Source: Ostrinia nubilalis (Eukaryota; Arthropoda; Insecta; Lepidoptera; Crambidae). From it: a stretch of 64,000 nt of DNA. Shown one piece after another: positions 13,101-21,600 of the stretch (positions are counted from its first letter, which is position 1; the number at the start of each line of letters is the position of its first letter). Location of the stretch: contig NC_087112.1 in the NCBI RefSeq assembly GCF_963855985.1, forward strand, positions 11,286,501 to 11,350,500. The letters are read 5' to 3'. A program made the translations under genes and the position numbers. The notes under the pieces were generated by a model. That model had not been told where the DNA came from. It saw only the letters and a program-made list of their open reading frames with translations, and did not search any database.

Positions 13101-16043
13101 TGCTCGTCGCTTCCTTCACGTGAGTCCTCTATTTTCTCTACGAGAAATGCACGAAATTGCATACCCACTGGCGCAAAAACACTGTCACCAGAAGGGCGGG
13201 GCCTACCCTCTAAAGCCTCTGTAAAGTGGGTATCATGTATCATCCGGAGCCCAATGAGTGAGACGGAAGCTGCCAGCAATCGCTCGCGGCTCTCGTCCGC
13301 ATGAGCACTGCCTGTACTTTTTATGTTGTCTTTTGCTGATTGTATGAGAGCCGCATAGGCCCGCATAGATTCGCAGCGTGGGACGTCCACCCACAAGGTG
13401 GACCGACGACCTGATAAGAGTAGCAGGAAGGCGCTAGATGCAGGCCGCTACCAACCGTGCGATGTGGAAGTCATTGGGCGAGGCCTATGTTCAGCAGTGG
13501 ACGCCCTATGGCTGAAATGATGATGATGATGATGAGAGCCATGGAAAAGATAAAGTTTCTCAAGTGGGTCTGACTAAAGATTGTCTTAGGCGTAGAACTA
13601 TCTCACAGGAGACAGTTATTCAATTCGGCGTTTAGAAATGTGGATAAAGCATGGGTTTAACAACCTATGGTCATTTCTTACCATCAGGTTACCAAAGATC
13701 CTTTCTTCTGTTTTTTAGACCTCTTTGTTCTGTTTTTTTATTTTTTCCTTTTTGTGTCAAATAAAGTTTTTCTTATCTTATCTTATCTTATCTCATAAGC
13801 TTCTCCTCTGCGTAGGTTTGAGAAGTACATCGGCGGCAAGTACCTGGGCGACGTGATGCGCGCGGCGCTGGCGGCGCTGGCGGCCGAGCGGCTGTTCCCC
13901 GCCGCGCCGCGGCCCGGCGCGCTCGCCACCGCCGACCTCAGCATGTTCGAGGAGTGAGTCATCCTTCTTCACACCAGTTACAAGTTTACTTTCAAAGTTA
14001 TAAGTATTATAAAGATACATAGTTACCTACTCTTATTGCAAAACCATATGTAGATACAAAATAGATGAGAACTTGTTGGGCACAAAAATTGGGGGCTCAA
14101 TGATTCGTGTCATAGTGATATCCATAGTTCACATAGAGCCCGAGTTCGATATATCACTTCAACGTCATTTTTACAATGTTCAAAGTTAGGTACAGTGGGT
14201 CTAGACAAAGTGCACTTTTTGATCGAATCGAAAATCGAATCCGTTAAAACTCCATACAAAAAAGGCTTTTCGACCACTTTTCGACTGGTTTGCGATTAAA
14301 ATGTGCACTTTGTCTAGACCCATAGGTAAGTTACAATAACTGCAAAACTTTTACCATGCGATGCAATGGTGCGATACCGAGACATTCGGTTTGATGACCA
14401 TTTGATGCCGCGTTTTCGCTGTCGTTACATTCGATGTAACAACTTTAGTTGTCTGAGGAAACGGCGGTCTAATAATTTTGAGGAAACGGCCAAGTATAAC
14501 CTGATTTTTTGTGTTCTTTCAGGGAGAGCATGCAGGGCTCGTGGGAGCGCACGCGAGAGACGCTGACGACAGCGTGCGGCGTGGCGGTGAGCGCGGCCGA
14601 CGCGCTGGTGGCGCAGCACGTGGCGCGCGTCGTCTCCAACCGCGCCGCGCAGCTCGTCTCCGTCTGTGAGTACCCTTACCTCTACCCTCTAACAATATTG
14701 TCTAAACTCTCTTACCACTGGATTATAGAGGCCTTGTCGAACCCAGGTAACTTTGGCATAGCAAGTTTAATGCATGGTATGTTAGAACAATTTAAGAAAA
14801 ATAAAGATATACGAGTAGCTAAATTGCGAAGAACGATTGAAGAAGAACGACCGAAGGTTGAGTTCGGTAGCATACATTAAATAAACTTTTTAACCGCCTC
14901 TGTGGTCTAGTGGTAAGACCACCTGCTTCAGACGCAGAGGTCCTGGGTTCGAATCCCAGTGGGAGTAGATTTTTCTGTTCGGTTTGTTGGTGGTAGGGCT
15001 TGTTCTAAGCCCGCCTGGCTAGCTACCACCATCTTACCTAAGTCTGTTGTTTTGTTGTGTTCCGGCAGTTAGAGGTAAGATATCCAGTTCATCCGTGGTT
15101 GAGGATTCCGAGCGAAGCTTGCTTCCGCCTTCGGCCTGATGATCACTTACCATTAGGTGAGTGAGGTACAGGCCAAGAGCTTCCTTGTTGTGGATAAAAA
15201 ATAAGAAAGCACGTCCAGAAATGTGACGTATCTCTGACGTAGACATGTTCCCCGGCAGGCATCGCGACGCTGCTGCGGCGCATGGACCGGCCGTACGTGG
15301 TGGTGGCGGTGGACGGCTCCGTGTACAAGCGGCACCCGCGCATCGCGCGCCTCATGGACAAGTACATCGCGCTGCTGGCGCCCAAGCACAAGGTACCTAC
15401 CCTACCTCGCTCGACCATAAACTTAAACATATTTGTTTTTCTTGGAATCAAAAAATGGCAATGCCAGATTTTGTATGGAAGGTGGCGTCTTTTTTTTTTT
15501 TGCGCGGCCATCGACCAAACCTTATTTTTTGATTACAAAATAGTGTAATAAACCAAACTTACTATGACATGTACCTCTAAACTCAGTCTGAACTGAGTTA
15601 CAAGCATTAGAAGTTTGAGGATTTTACATACTAGATTTGCTTTTTGCGCGCAAGTTTTGTAAGAAATTGCAACAAAATAGTCTTTTTTTATTGCGCTGAT
15701 TCTGCTCCACACTGATGGCTGGAGCCTATAATGGATGGTATTGTTTGTTTACACATACAATGTCACTGTTGTTGTGAGTTTAGAGGTATACATGTCATAG
15801 TAAGTTTGGTTTATTACACTATTTTGTAACCAAAAAATGAGGTTTGGTCGATGGCCGCGCAAAAAAAAGACGCCAATTTCCGGCATTGTCTTTTGCAATA
15901 TACTTAAACCATTAAATTAGTATTCTCAAAAAAGCAACCTTTTCTTCGTCTAGTTCTCCCTGCTCGCCGCTGAGGATGGCAGCGGCAAAGGGTCAGCTCT
16001 GACGGCCGCGATCGCGGCGCGCATGGCGGCGAGACAACAATGA
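3989..16043 (+). CDS. HK: hexokinase (one-domain animal type), 10 coding exons, 499 aa
   Basis: Phosphorylates glucose and other hexoses with ATP to hexose 6-phosphate in the cytosol, the entry step of glycolysis and of trehalose and glycogen metabolism. Coding exons are 3989-4180, 10722-10875, 11486-11597, 11725-11831, 11987-12207, 12911-13119, 13816-13953, 14523-14665, 15259-15392 and 15954-16043. All introns are GT-AG and the exons join in frame (1500 nt with TGA). Visible motifs are the phosphate-1 loop LDLGGTNFR (123-131), the sugar-binding FSFPMKQ and ITWTKSF segments (192-213), the catalytic Asp in LLNDTTGT (D246), GVILGTGSNGCYME (264-277) and the C-terminal adenosine loop EDGSGKGSAL. 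The length fits a 50-kDa single-domain enzyme. The start is the first ATG of exon 1. Its N-terminus carries an unusual His-Ala run. The gene converges with the Eps8 gene. Confidence 0.95.
5599..5607 (+). promoter_or_regulatory. TATA box candidate inside hexokinase intron 1
   Basis: The perfect consensus TATAAATAG sits in a locally GC-rich context and is followed by about 80 nt of GC-rich DNA where a start site would fall 25-30 nt downstream. No convincing start codon or exon could be assigned, so it may drive a non-coding first exon of hexokinase or be chance. Confidence 0.3.
6051..6109. repeat. 15-bp tandem repeat, four units
   Basis: Four head-to-tail copies of TGTAATAATTATTAA; the last has C for T and lacks the final base. 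Each unit contains the palindrome TAATAATTATTA. Confidence 0.9.
9815..9920. promoter_or_regulatory. GC-rich island before hexokinase exon 2
   Basis: About 100 nt of strongly CpG-rich sequence stands out from AT-rich intron. It may be an internal promoter or 5' exon for a hexokinase form lacking exon 1. No splice donor or start codon decides this. Confidence 0.2.
10722..10875 (+). CDS. HK: hexokinase coding exon 2 (N-terminal helix)
   Basis: After a CTTGCAG acceptor it reads INARLSGLILGG and then LERGLREQ, ending in ELPDGT, the usual pre-core helix and linker. It ends in phase 1 before GTAGGT. Confidence 0.9.
10984..11130 (-). mobile_element. RTE-like LINE 3' end fragment
   Basis: The minus strand encodes PTRWTDDIIKVAGKRWMQAA and KALGEAYVQQW, the C-terminus of a reverse transcriptase ORF that is abundant in Lepidoptera, and ends in a GATGAT-type tail (CATCATCAT on plus). 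It is heavily 5'-truncated and lies in hexokinase intron 2. RTE clade is my best guess. Confidence 0.8.
11486..11597 (+). CDS. HK: hexokinase coding exon 3 (phosphate-1 loop)
   Basis: Encodes EEGLFLALDLGGTNFRVLLL, the ATP phosphate-binding loop. The acceptor is TTTTCCAG and the donor GTAAAC, phase 1 in and phase 2 out. Confidence 0.95.
11725..11831 (+). CDS. HK: hexokinase coding exon 4
   Basis: Encodes the segment from SDEMRVGPGEDLFNFLADC to EKLSL, the helix before the sugar-binding loop. The acceptor is TTTTTTACAG and the donor GTAACT. Confidence 0.92.
11987..12207 (+). CDS. HK: hexokinase coding exon 5 (glucose binding and catalytic Asp)
   Basis: Reads GFTFSFPMKQ, ITWTKSF, CGGMGG and VLLNDTTGTLVAG. 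It therefore supplies the sugar-binding residues and the catalytic base Asp (residue 246 of the joined protein). Donor GTACGT, phase 0. Confidence 0.95.
12284..12398. mobile_element. MITE, Harbinger-like, copy 1
   Basis: A 115-bp element with inverted ends starting TGCCCGTTTTCACCATCAAT, about 36 nt long. It is flanked on both sides by TAA (12281-12283 and 12399-12401), the 3-bp TWA duplication of PIF/Harbinger elements. It lies in hexokinase intron 5. A second copy is at 26076. Confidence 0.85.
12462..12532. repeat. dispersed repeat fragment, copy 1
   Basis: Contains GGGACAACATATGGGCTGGT, and flanks that match a copy at 42501-42570. Probably a LINE 3' remnant; the class is not determined. 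Confidence 0.6.
12911..13119 (+). CDS. HK: hexokinase coding exon 6
   Basis: Begins IGVILGTGSNGCYME, the conserved GTG loop and glucose-contacting Glu, and continues through EWGAFGDNG. Donor GTGAGT, phase 2. Confidence 0.95.
13371..13535 (+). mobile_element. RTE-like LINE 3' end fragment
   Basis: Plus-strand copy of the same 3' end as at 10984, from the conserved ACGTCCACCCACAAGGTGGA to the (GAT)n tail, in hexokinase intron 6. It is 5'-truncated and decayed. Confidence 0.8.
13770..13796. repeat. TTATC microsatellite / LINE tail
   Basis: About five CTTAT units follow CAAATAAAG, as in the 3' tail of a LINE insertion. It ends about 20 nt before the exon 7 acceptor and forms part of its pyrimidine-rich tract. 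Confidence 0.6.
13816..13953 (+). CDS. HK: hexokinase coding exon 7
   Basis: Encodes FEKYIGGKYLGDVMRAALAA and an Ala/Pro-rich segment to LSMFEE. FEKMISGMYLGE-like sequence is standard at this point in the family. Phase 2 both ends. Confidence 0.93.
14196..14322. mobile_element. short inverted-repeat element (MITE)
   Basis: The ends TGGGTCTAGACAAAGTGCAC and its reverse complement bound a 127-bp unit in hexokinase intron 7. No clear target duplication was found. Confidence 0.75.
14523..14665 (+). CDS. HK: hexokinase coding exon 8
   Basis: Encodes SMQGSWERTRETLTTACGVA and then VARVVSNRAAQLVSV, the helical part of the large domain. Donor GTGAGT, phase 1. Confidence 0.93.
14890..15203 (+). mobile_element. 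tRNA-headed SINE, copy 1
   Basis: The head GCCTCTGTGGTCTAGTGG, an anticodon-like loop TTCAGAC and a B box GGGTTCGAATCCC resemble a tRNA gene. They are followed by a 240-nt unrelated body and an A-rich end (GGATAAAAAATAAG). A second copy in opposite orientation lies at 23293-23598. Body and tail mark it as a SINE, not a functional tRNA. Confidence 0.88.
15259..15392 (+). CDS. HK: hexokinase coding exon 9
   Basis: Encodes IATLLRRM, VVVAVDGSVYKRHPRIARLM and LLAPKHK. VDGSVYKRHP is the conserved phosphate-2 segment. A SINE copy ends only 55 nt before the acceptor. Confidence 0.95.
15484..15874. mobile_element. foldback element with about 115-nt inverted ends
   Basis: Left end GGCGTCTTTTTT with TTTGCGCGGCCATCGACC and right end GGTCGATGGCCGCGCAAA with GACGCC are reverse complements. 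The match runs inward to CTCTAAACTCA and leaves about 150 nt in the middle. The element fills most of hexokinase intron 9. No target duplication was seen. Confidence 0.8.
15954..16043 (+). CDS. HK: hexokinase coding exon 10 (C-terminus)
   Basis: Encodes FSLLAAEDGSGKGSALTAAI and ends ARMAARQQ before TGA (16041-16043). EDGSGKGSAL is the adenosine-binding loop. The acceptor is TCGTCTAG. Confidence 0.94.
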   Translation, partial: FSLLAAEDGSGKGSALTAAIAARMAARQQ

Positions 16044-18572
16044 CCGCTCTGCGACGACGCGACGCCGACTTGGCAGTCGTGACTCGTGGGACGTGATAAG
16101 TTGGACATAATCAGACTAAAGACTTTTGGTTGACGAAAATTACGTTGGTATTGTCTTCTAGCTTTTTGGATCGATAAAAACCGAAAATTCTGATAAAGAA
16201 AAGCATGAAACAAACCTAAAATCTAGAAGAAGAAAACTTCTCGGAAAAGGGGAGTTTTCATTAATCATGATCTTTTAAACCACAGACTTTGTAACGAATT
16301 GTAAATAGTTTCTGAGTCACTTTGCTCGTAAACTCGTGTTAGTGCACATAAAATGGACAAGCTGATAAGGGCAGATGAGGTGACCCTTCCAGAGCCATTC
16401 ACACTGTGGCAGGCATTTTAGTTCCACCTCACTTTGATGATATTTAATTACTGGTATAAAAAGCTCATTTGATATTAAAGTGTGTTGAAGTTTAAATGAG
16501 GAGTGTATGAGTTGTAGGAAAATGTAGGACATATCGAATTTTCATGTTAGTGGTTATGTGTGGAGCTCGCGGGACGAGTGAGTCGTGTGATACTTTCCAT
16601 TTAGTTAGTACGTACCTAAGTAGGTATAGTTTTGTATAGAAAATTTATACTGTATGTGATATGTGAGTAGACACTTAGATTTATTGTGTAGTGACAAATA
16701 CATATTGTAGTTTAAGTTTATTATCCTGTTTGGAAACATGGGCAGCTGAGTTTATAGACTCCGTAGGAACGAGATTTTAAGTTGAAAATCTTGAAGTAGA
16801 TATGTCCAAAAATCTCAAATCAATAATAAATGGTTTACCTACTACATTTATGGGAGGCATTTTAAATAGTTTTTAAAGAACATTGCGAAATGTTGTATTC
16901 TTATTTCACTTGATTTAATAAATCAGACCTGATTTCATAATTTCATTATGAAAGCGCATCTTATGATGGTTGTACATAGTAGTTTAAGTTAGTATAAATC
17001 GTGCCATACATTATGTTTATTTTAGTTAGTTACACGGTAGAATAACATTTCCATGCAATCGCAGCACTTAGCTGGTATGTATTACATTTCTGGTGGAGTC
17101 TGTAGCGCACGCAAAGGCGCGGCGGGTGCAATCAATGTTGATGAGGATGACTTTTATCCTCAGTATCAGCTAAGGGTTGTGATGGCCAATATTCCGCAAT
17201 ATGCTCATAAATTGTCTAGATTTCTAGTGGGTTTGGCAATGATTTTCAACATGAGGAAATTAAAAAAAAAGATTTTTCTATGTATTAACTATGTCTTATG
17301 TTCTTTGTTATGGGATTTTAAATTTTAAAATAGCATTAGTGTTTGAGCGTCGGACTGTGCAATAGAAGCGCGCGCTTGGTGCTAGACGTGACTGCTAGTT
17401 GCTGGCACACGTACGAACTACGATTGATGCTGCAAGGCTTAGCAATTTTGAATTGCGACGTAGGTAACTGATGAATTTTATAAGTAAAACAAATTATATC
17501 TTCAAATTATGATTATATCTTCGTTTATTTTAGATTTACAAAATAAATTGTGTCTTTCTTTTGATGAACTATGCAGCTTTATTTTTCTACTCATTTCGGG
17601 TTATACAATGTTATTGTTTATTATAAGTAATTGTTAAAGCAGAATATTTTTTAATAAAATGTATGATATTAATTTGACTGGTTTTATTTATGCAAATTCA
17701 TTAATATAATAGTAGGTAGGTATTGCTTTAATATCGCAACACATTCCTAAATAATCTACGAAGTCGAGGCCATGTATCAGCAAATAAAAGTCCGTTTATT
17801 GTATAAAATAATTTAATCTAGCTTGATAACAGACTGACGTTATCTTAATCCTAAATAATGCGCTATAAAATAACAACGTACCTCCCTAGGTCAACAGCAC
17901 ATCAAACTCAACACTAAAATCGCAGTGGTAATAAAAAGTATTATTGGTATAAAATTTAAAAAATTATAAAAAATTAAAATTAAATAAAATTCATAAAATT
18001 AATTTATTTTTGCTTTTGCAAATAGGCTTTTAAAAAGCACTTTTACACGTCCCAATATTAACCCTACCACTGTATTATCTACAAATATGTTTAGTCTGAT
18101 GCGCTGTTGACTGTGAATTACATAAAAGTATTGTCTATGTCGAGCTTAAGTAAGATATAATTTAATTGAAAATAACTTAGTTATTGCACATGTTTAAAAT
18201 AACAATCGTAACTAATACAAGTGACTGGATGACTGTCAGTCGTTATTGAAATCAATGGAACGTAGCTAGTCATTCATCGTTTTAAATCCAATGAAATCAA
18301 GTCACATCTTCACAAAATTTTACCAGCACTATACATTAAATGAGGTCCTAATTTTTGTCTCATAATTAAAATATTTTTTATTGTCATAACTCATTTTTGT
18401 CATTCAAGTACAGCGAATCGAGACACCATTGAAATCAATTGTTCCACGAGTTGAAGTATTGAAACTGAGAACAATAAGAATAAATATTCAAGATTAGTGT
18501 GCCGTCAGCACACGGACGCGTTCTCGTCGTGGTCGTCGGTGCATCGGGTCGCGCGCTCGTCGACGCGGCCGC
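16044..18572. other. convergent 3' untranslated / intergenic region
   Basis: Between the hexokinase stop and the Eps8 stop. AATAAA at 17653-17658 is a plausible late hexokinase polyadenylation signal, with earlier weak ones. TTTATT at 18377-18382 (AATAAA on minus) is a plausible Eps8 signal, about 190 nt past its stop. No other gene was seen. Confidence 0.6.
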
Positions 18573-18644
18573 TCACGACACCTCCACCTTCTCCCGCACC
18601 TTCCGCAGTATGCTCTGCAGCTCGGAGGCTGACGTAGTTTTGTA
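18573..18644 (-). CDS. aru: aru exon 17 (C-terminus)
   Basis: Encodes SASELQSILRKVREKVEVS and TGA, like the SSELxEIMxxRQEK helix of vertebrate Eps8, but it lacks the longer vertebrate tail. Confidence 0.88.
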   Translation of the reverse strand, partial: YKTTSASELQSILRKVREKVEVS

Positions 18645-21600
18645 CTGGAAGAGTGAATAACAATTAATTAGTTACAGATATTTAATCAAGTCTAGTAAGG
18701 ATTAAATCGATTAGTCGATAAGTATTTCCAGGTTTATCTTCAATGCATATTCGGATTTACAACTCCAATTGATTTTAATTTTATTATGCTGTCATGTGGG
18801 TAGGAGGCGAATTTTACTGACACTTAAAAATCGTCTTGCAAGTTTACTGTAGATTCCGTGAAGGGTAGTTAAACGGAAAGCATGGTCGATGTTTTTTAAA
18901 TGCTTTTAATTTATTGTTTAATGAACTTTAGTATACAAATCTGCTGTTATTTTGTGTTATAAAGTGTAGTGATGATTTGAGCGCGCATCCAGTGTAATAC
19001 GGGTTGTCATGTGAACACCTAGCTTTGGACTCAATACTTAGAGGTTGGATTGTCACAAAACAAAAGAAGAAGTGGACTGACTGTCTGGCGCAATTAGCAA
19101 AACAAAAGAAGAAGAAAGTAGATTGACTGTCTTGCTGATCGACCTCAATGAGGAAGCGATGTTGCTCATGCGTGTCAAGGTAGAGCTCACCGTAGTGGCG
19201 AATGTGGGGGGAGGCGTGTCCACTCACCCCGGAGACGTTCCGCTGCACCAGCACCTGCGAGTACAGCCGCTTGCCCTCGTCCGCCCCAAGCGCGCGTTCG
19301 AGCTGCGCGCGCCCGAGCGCGAACAGCTGGTGGCCCGGCACGCGCAGCTGCTTCTGCGCGCGCTCCGAGAAGCCCTTCGCTTCCAGCCAGTTCACCACCT
19401 CGTCGGGGTTGGATTTCTGAAACAATACAGGTGCAAGTTTTAAAACTTTTCGTTATGTGGGTGAGTCCCAGGCTCTGTTCAGAAAATGTAGTGGTCCAGT
19501 CGCGTTTCGAGAGGTAGTTAACTATTATTATAGAGCCTAGATCTTTCCTTCTTCTATCGTGTAGATAAGATGCAATTTTATTATTTAAATCGATTGCCTC
19601 AAGTGGACTTGAATCCAATATCACGTCGAATAGTTAGAGATGCATCTCTTTAATGAAAAAATCTAATAATACGGTGCATTCTCTTCCTCTTCCTCGGTTC
19701 TTGACTGATGAGGATCGCGACAATAAATAGTGTTCCTCCACAGACTGCGGTCATAAGCTGTGTGGACCGCACGATGCAAACTCCCGCCCACCGTATTCCT
19801 CACCGCGTCTGACCATCTCGTCGGTGCCCTGCCCCGCGCACTTCTGCCTTCCAGTTGTCCCAAGATAATTTCTTTCTCCAGACATACGGTGCATACCTGG
19901 TCAATAAATATATCGGGCGTCTTCTTGAAGTCGAGCTTATTCTTGCGGTTCTGGATGGCCGGCAGCACCATCTTCAGCTCCTCGTTCAGCTCGCTGCTCG
20001 TGCTCATCATGGATTTTGTCGCTGAAAGCCGTAACAAAGAAAATTATTTCAACTTTCTTTTTGCCTATACTCGGACCATTAATCCCCGTTTTGCGATATC
20101 CCCATTTTAAGGAGTCCACTTTTTAAGAAAACCCCATAATTTTTCAAAAGGTTCTTAGCGTTAAGAGTCGCTAAATCAGTTGTCAGTCGTTCATTTAAAG
20201 GTAAAAGCGACAGATTTACTGAACTTTTTACAATTCGTAAGGAATATTGCGTGGTCTGTGTGAGGAGTGCGACATTTTAATGAGAGTCGGGTCGATGCAT
20301 TGCATGCAAGCCTCCTACAGTTTCATAGACAATTTTCCAGTAAGATAAGTGGAATAACGGACAAGATATCTGAATAATACGTACACTTCATGGTGTCAGT
20401 CTTGACTGGCACTGGAGCGGGGACCGGCGCCGGCGCCGGTGCCGGCGGCGGCGGTGGCGGGGGCGGCGGCGGCGGCGGGGCTGCTGCAGGCTTCTCTGCA
20501 AGTGGCGTGTTACACCAGGCTAAGTGCACTAGCAAGGTAAACTATGATGATATTATTTCGAGATTCTTTTGTGTAAGAAGAGTCTAAGACAGAAAATATT
20601 TCGGTTGCGTTTGCCATGACTCACTTAGTGGTGTTATAAAATGCCTTGGGCCAATGGTGTCCTGGATTCAATTGCCTTTGCAAATTGATATTTTCCTTGA
20701 TATTGTGACATCATCATTTATATTACGAAGCCCTTAACGAAAACACAATGTTTTCCCATTTAGCTATAGATGTGACTTTATTATTTTACATAATACCACT
20801 TTAACGCTGAGGGCAATCGAGTCACTGGACTCCATCCTGTACACTACAGTGAACAATACAAACGGACATAGGAGTTATTGTAGTTCCTTACAGATTGAAA
20901 AAGAATTAAAACGACAACCACCCAAACAAAACATTAGATGAGACTTACCACAGTTTGTCACACACACATACACACAACATAAAGATAAAAGCTAAGCTAC
21001 ACACACAATGGCGAAATGCGATAGCTACTTTGTATTAATTTAGTTACGTTATGTACCTAAAGTTATTCATCAGTGTCATTATTAACTTTCATATTCAATT
21101 TATCACTTTTATGCTTTAGAATTATCAGGAAGAGGGTATAACAAAAACCAAAATTCGGATTTGATAAAAAATTTAATGTATAAAAATGTACTTAAATACA
21201 AAAACGGAGCATTATCTACTTTGTTTGCGAGTGGGCGAGTTGCGGGTGTTTCAATTTTTTAGGTGCGGTCTAATAACATTTTTTTGAACTTGGACTCGAT
21301 CCGCAACACACCCACTTCGATACATTAAAGTTAAGTACTCATTAACTGAATCAAACTCCTTCTCAATTACATTAAATCATTCTCTCATTAAATTATCTGA
21401 CTCATTTCAGGTGAGTACCGTGAACTAGTAATAGACTCTTTATAATAAAACACAATAGAATACTTTGTTCCGACGAGCTAGCGGACGGAGAAGAGGTGCC
21501 GTGTAATTTTACAATTACTATAATAATATTAATAGATTTTTATTTGTTTTAAAAATTAAATTAAATCTTGAGTTGAGCACGAACTCGCACCGACGATTAC

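Noticed and set aside
14894..14966. Functional tRNA gene
   Set aside because: The head has A and B boxes and a tRNA-like fold, but it continues into a 240-nt body with an A-rich end shared with the copy at 23293-23598. It also lacks the long variable arm a CAG (Leu) anticodon would need. It is a SINE head.
17053..17328. 91-aa plus-strand open frame
   Set aside because: Lies in the probable hexokinase 3' untranslated region, has no family resemblance and no coding-like base composition over its second half.
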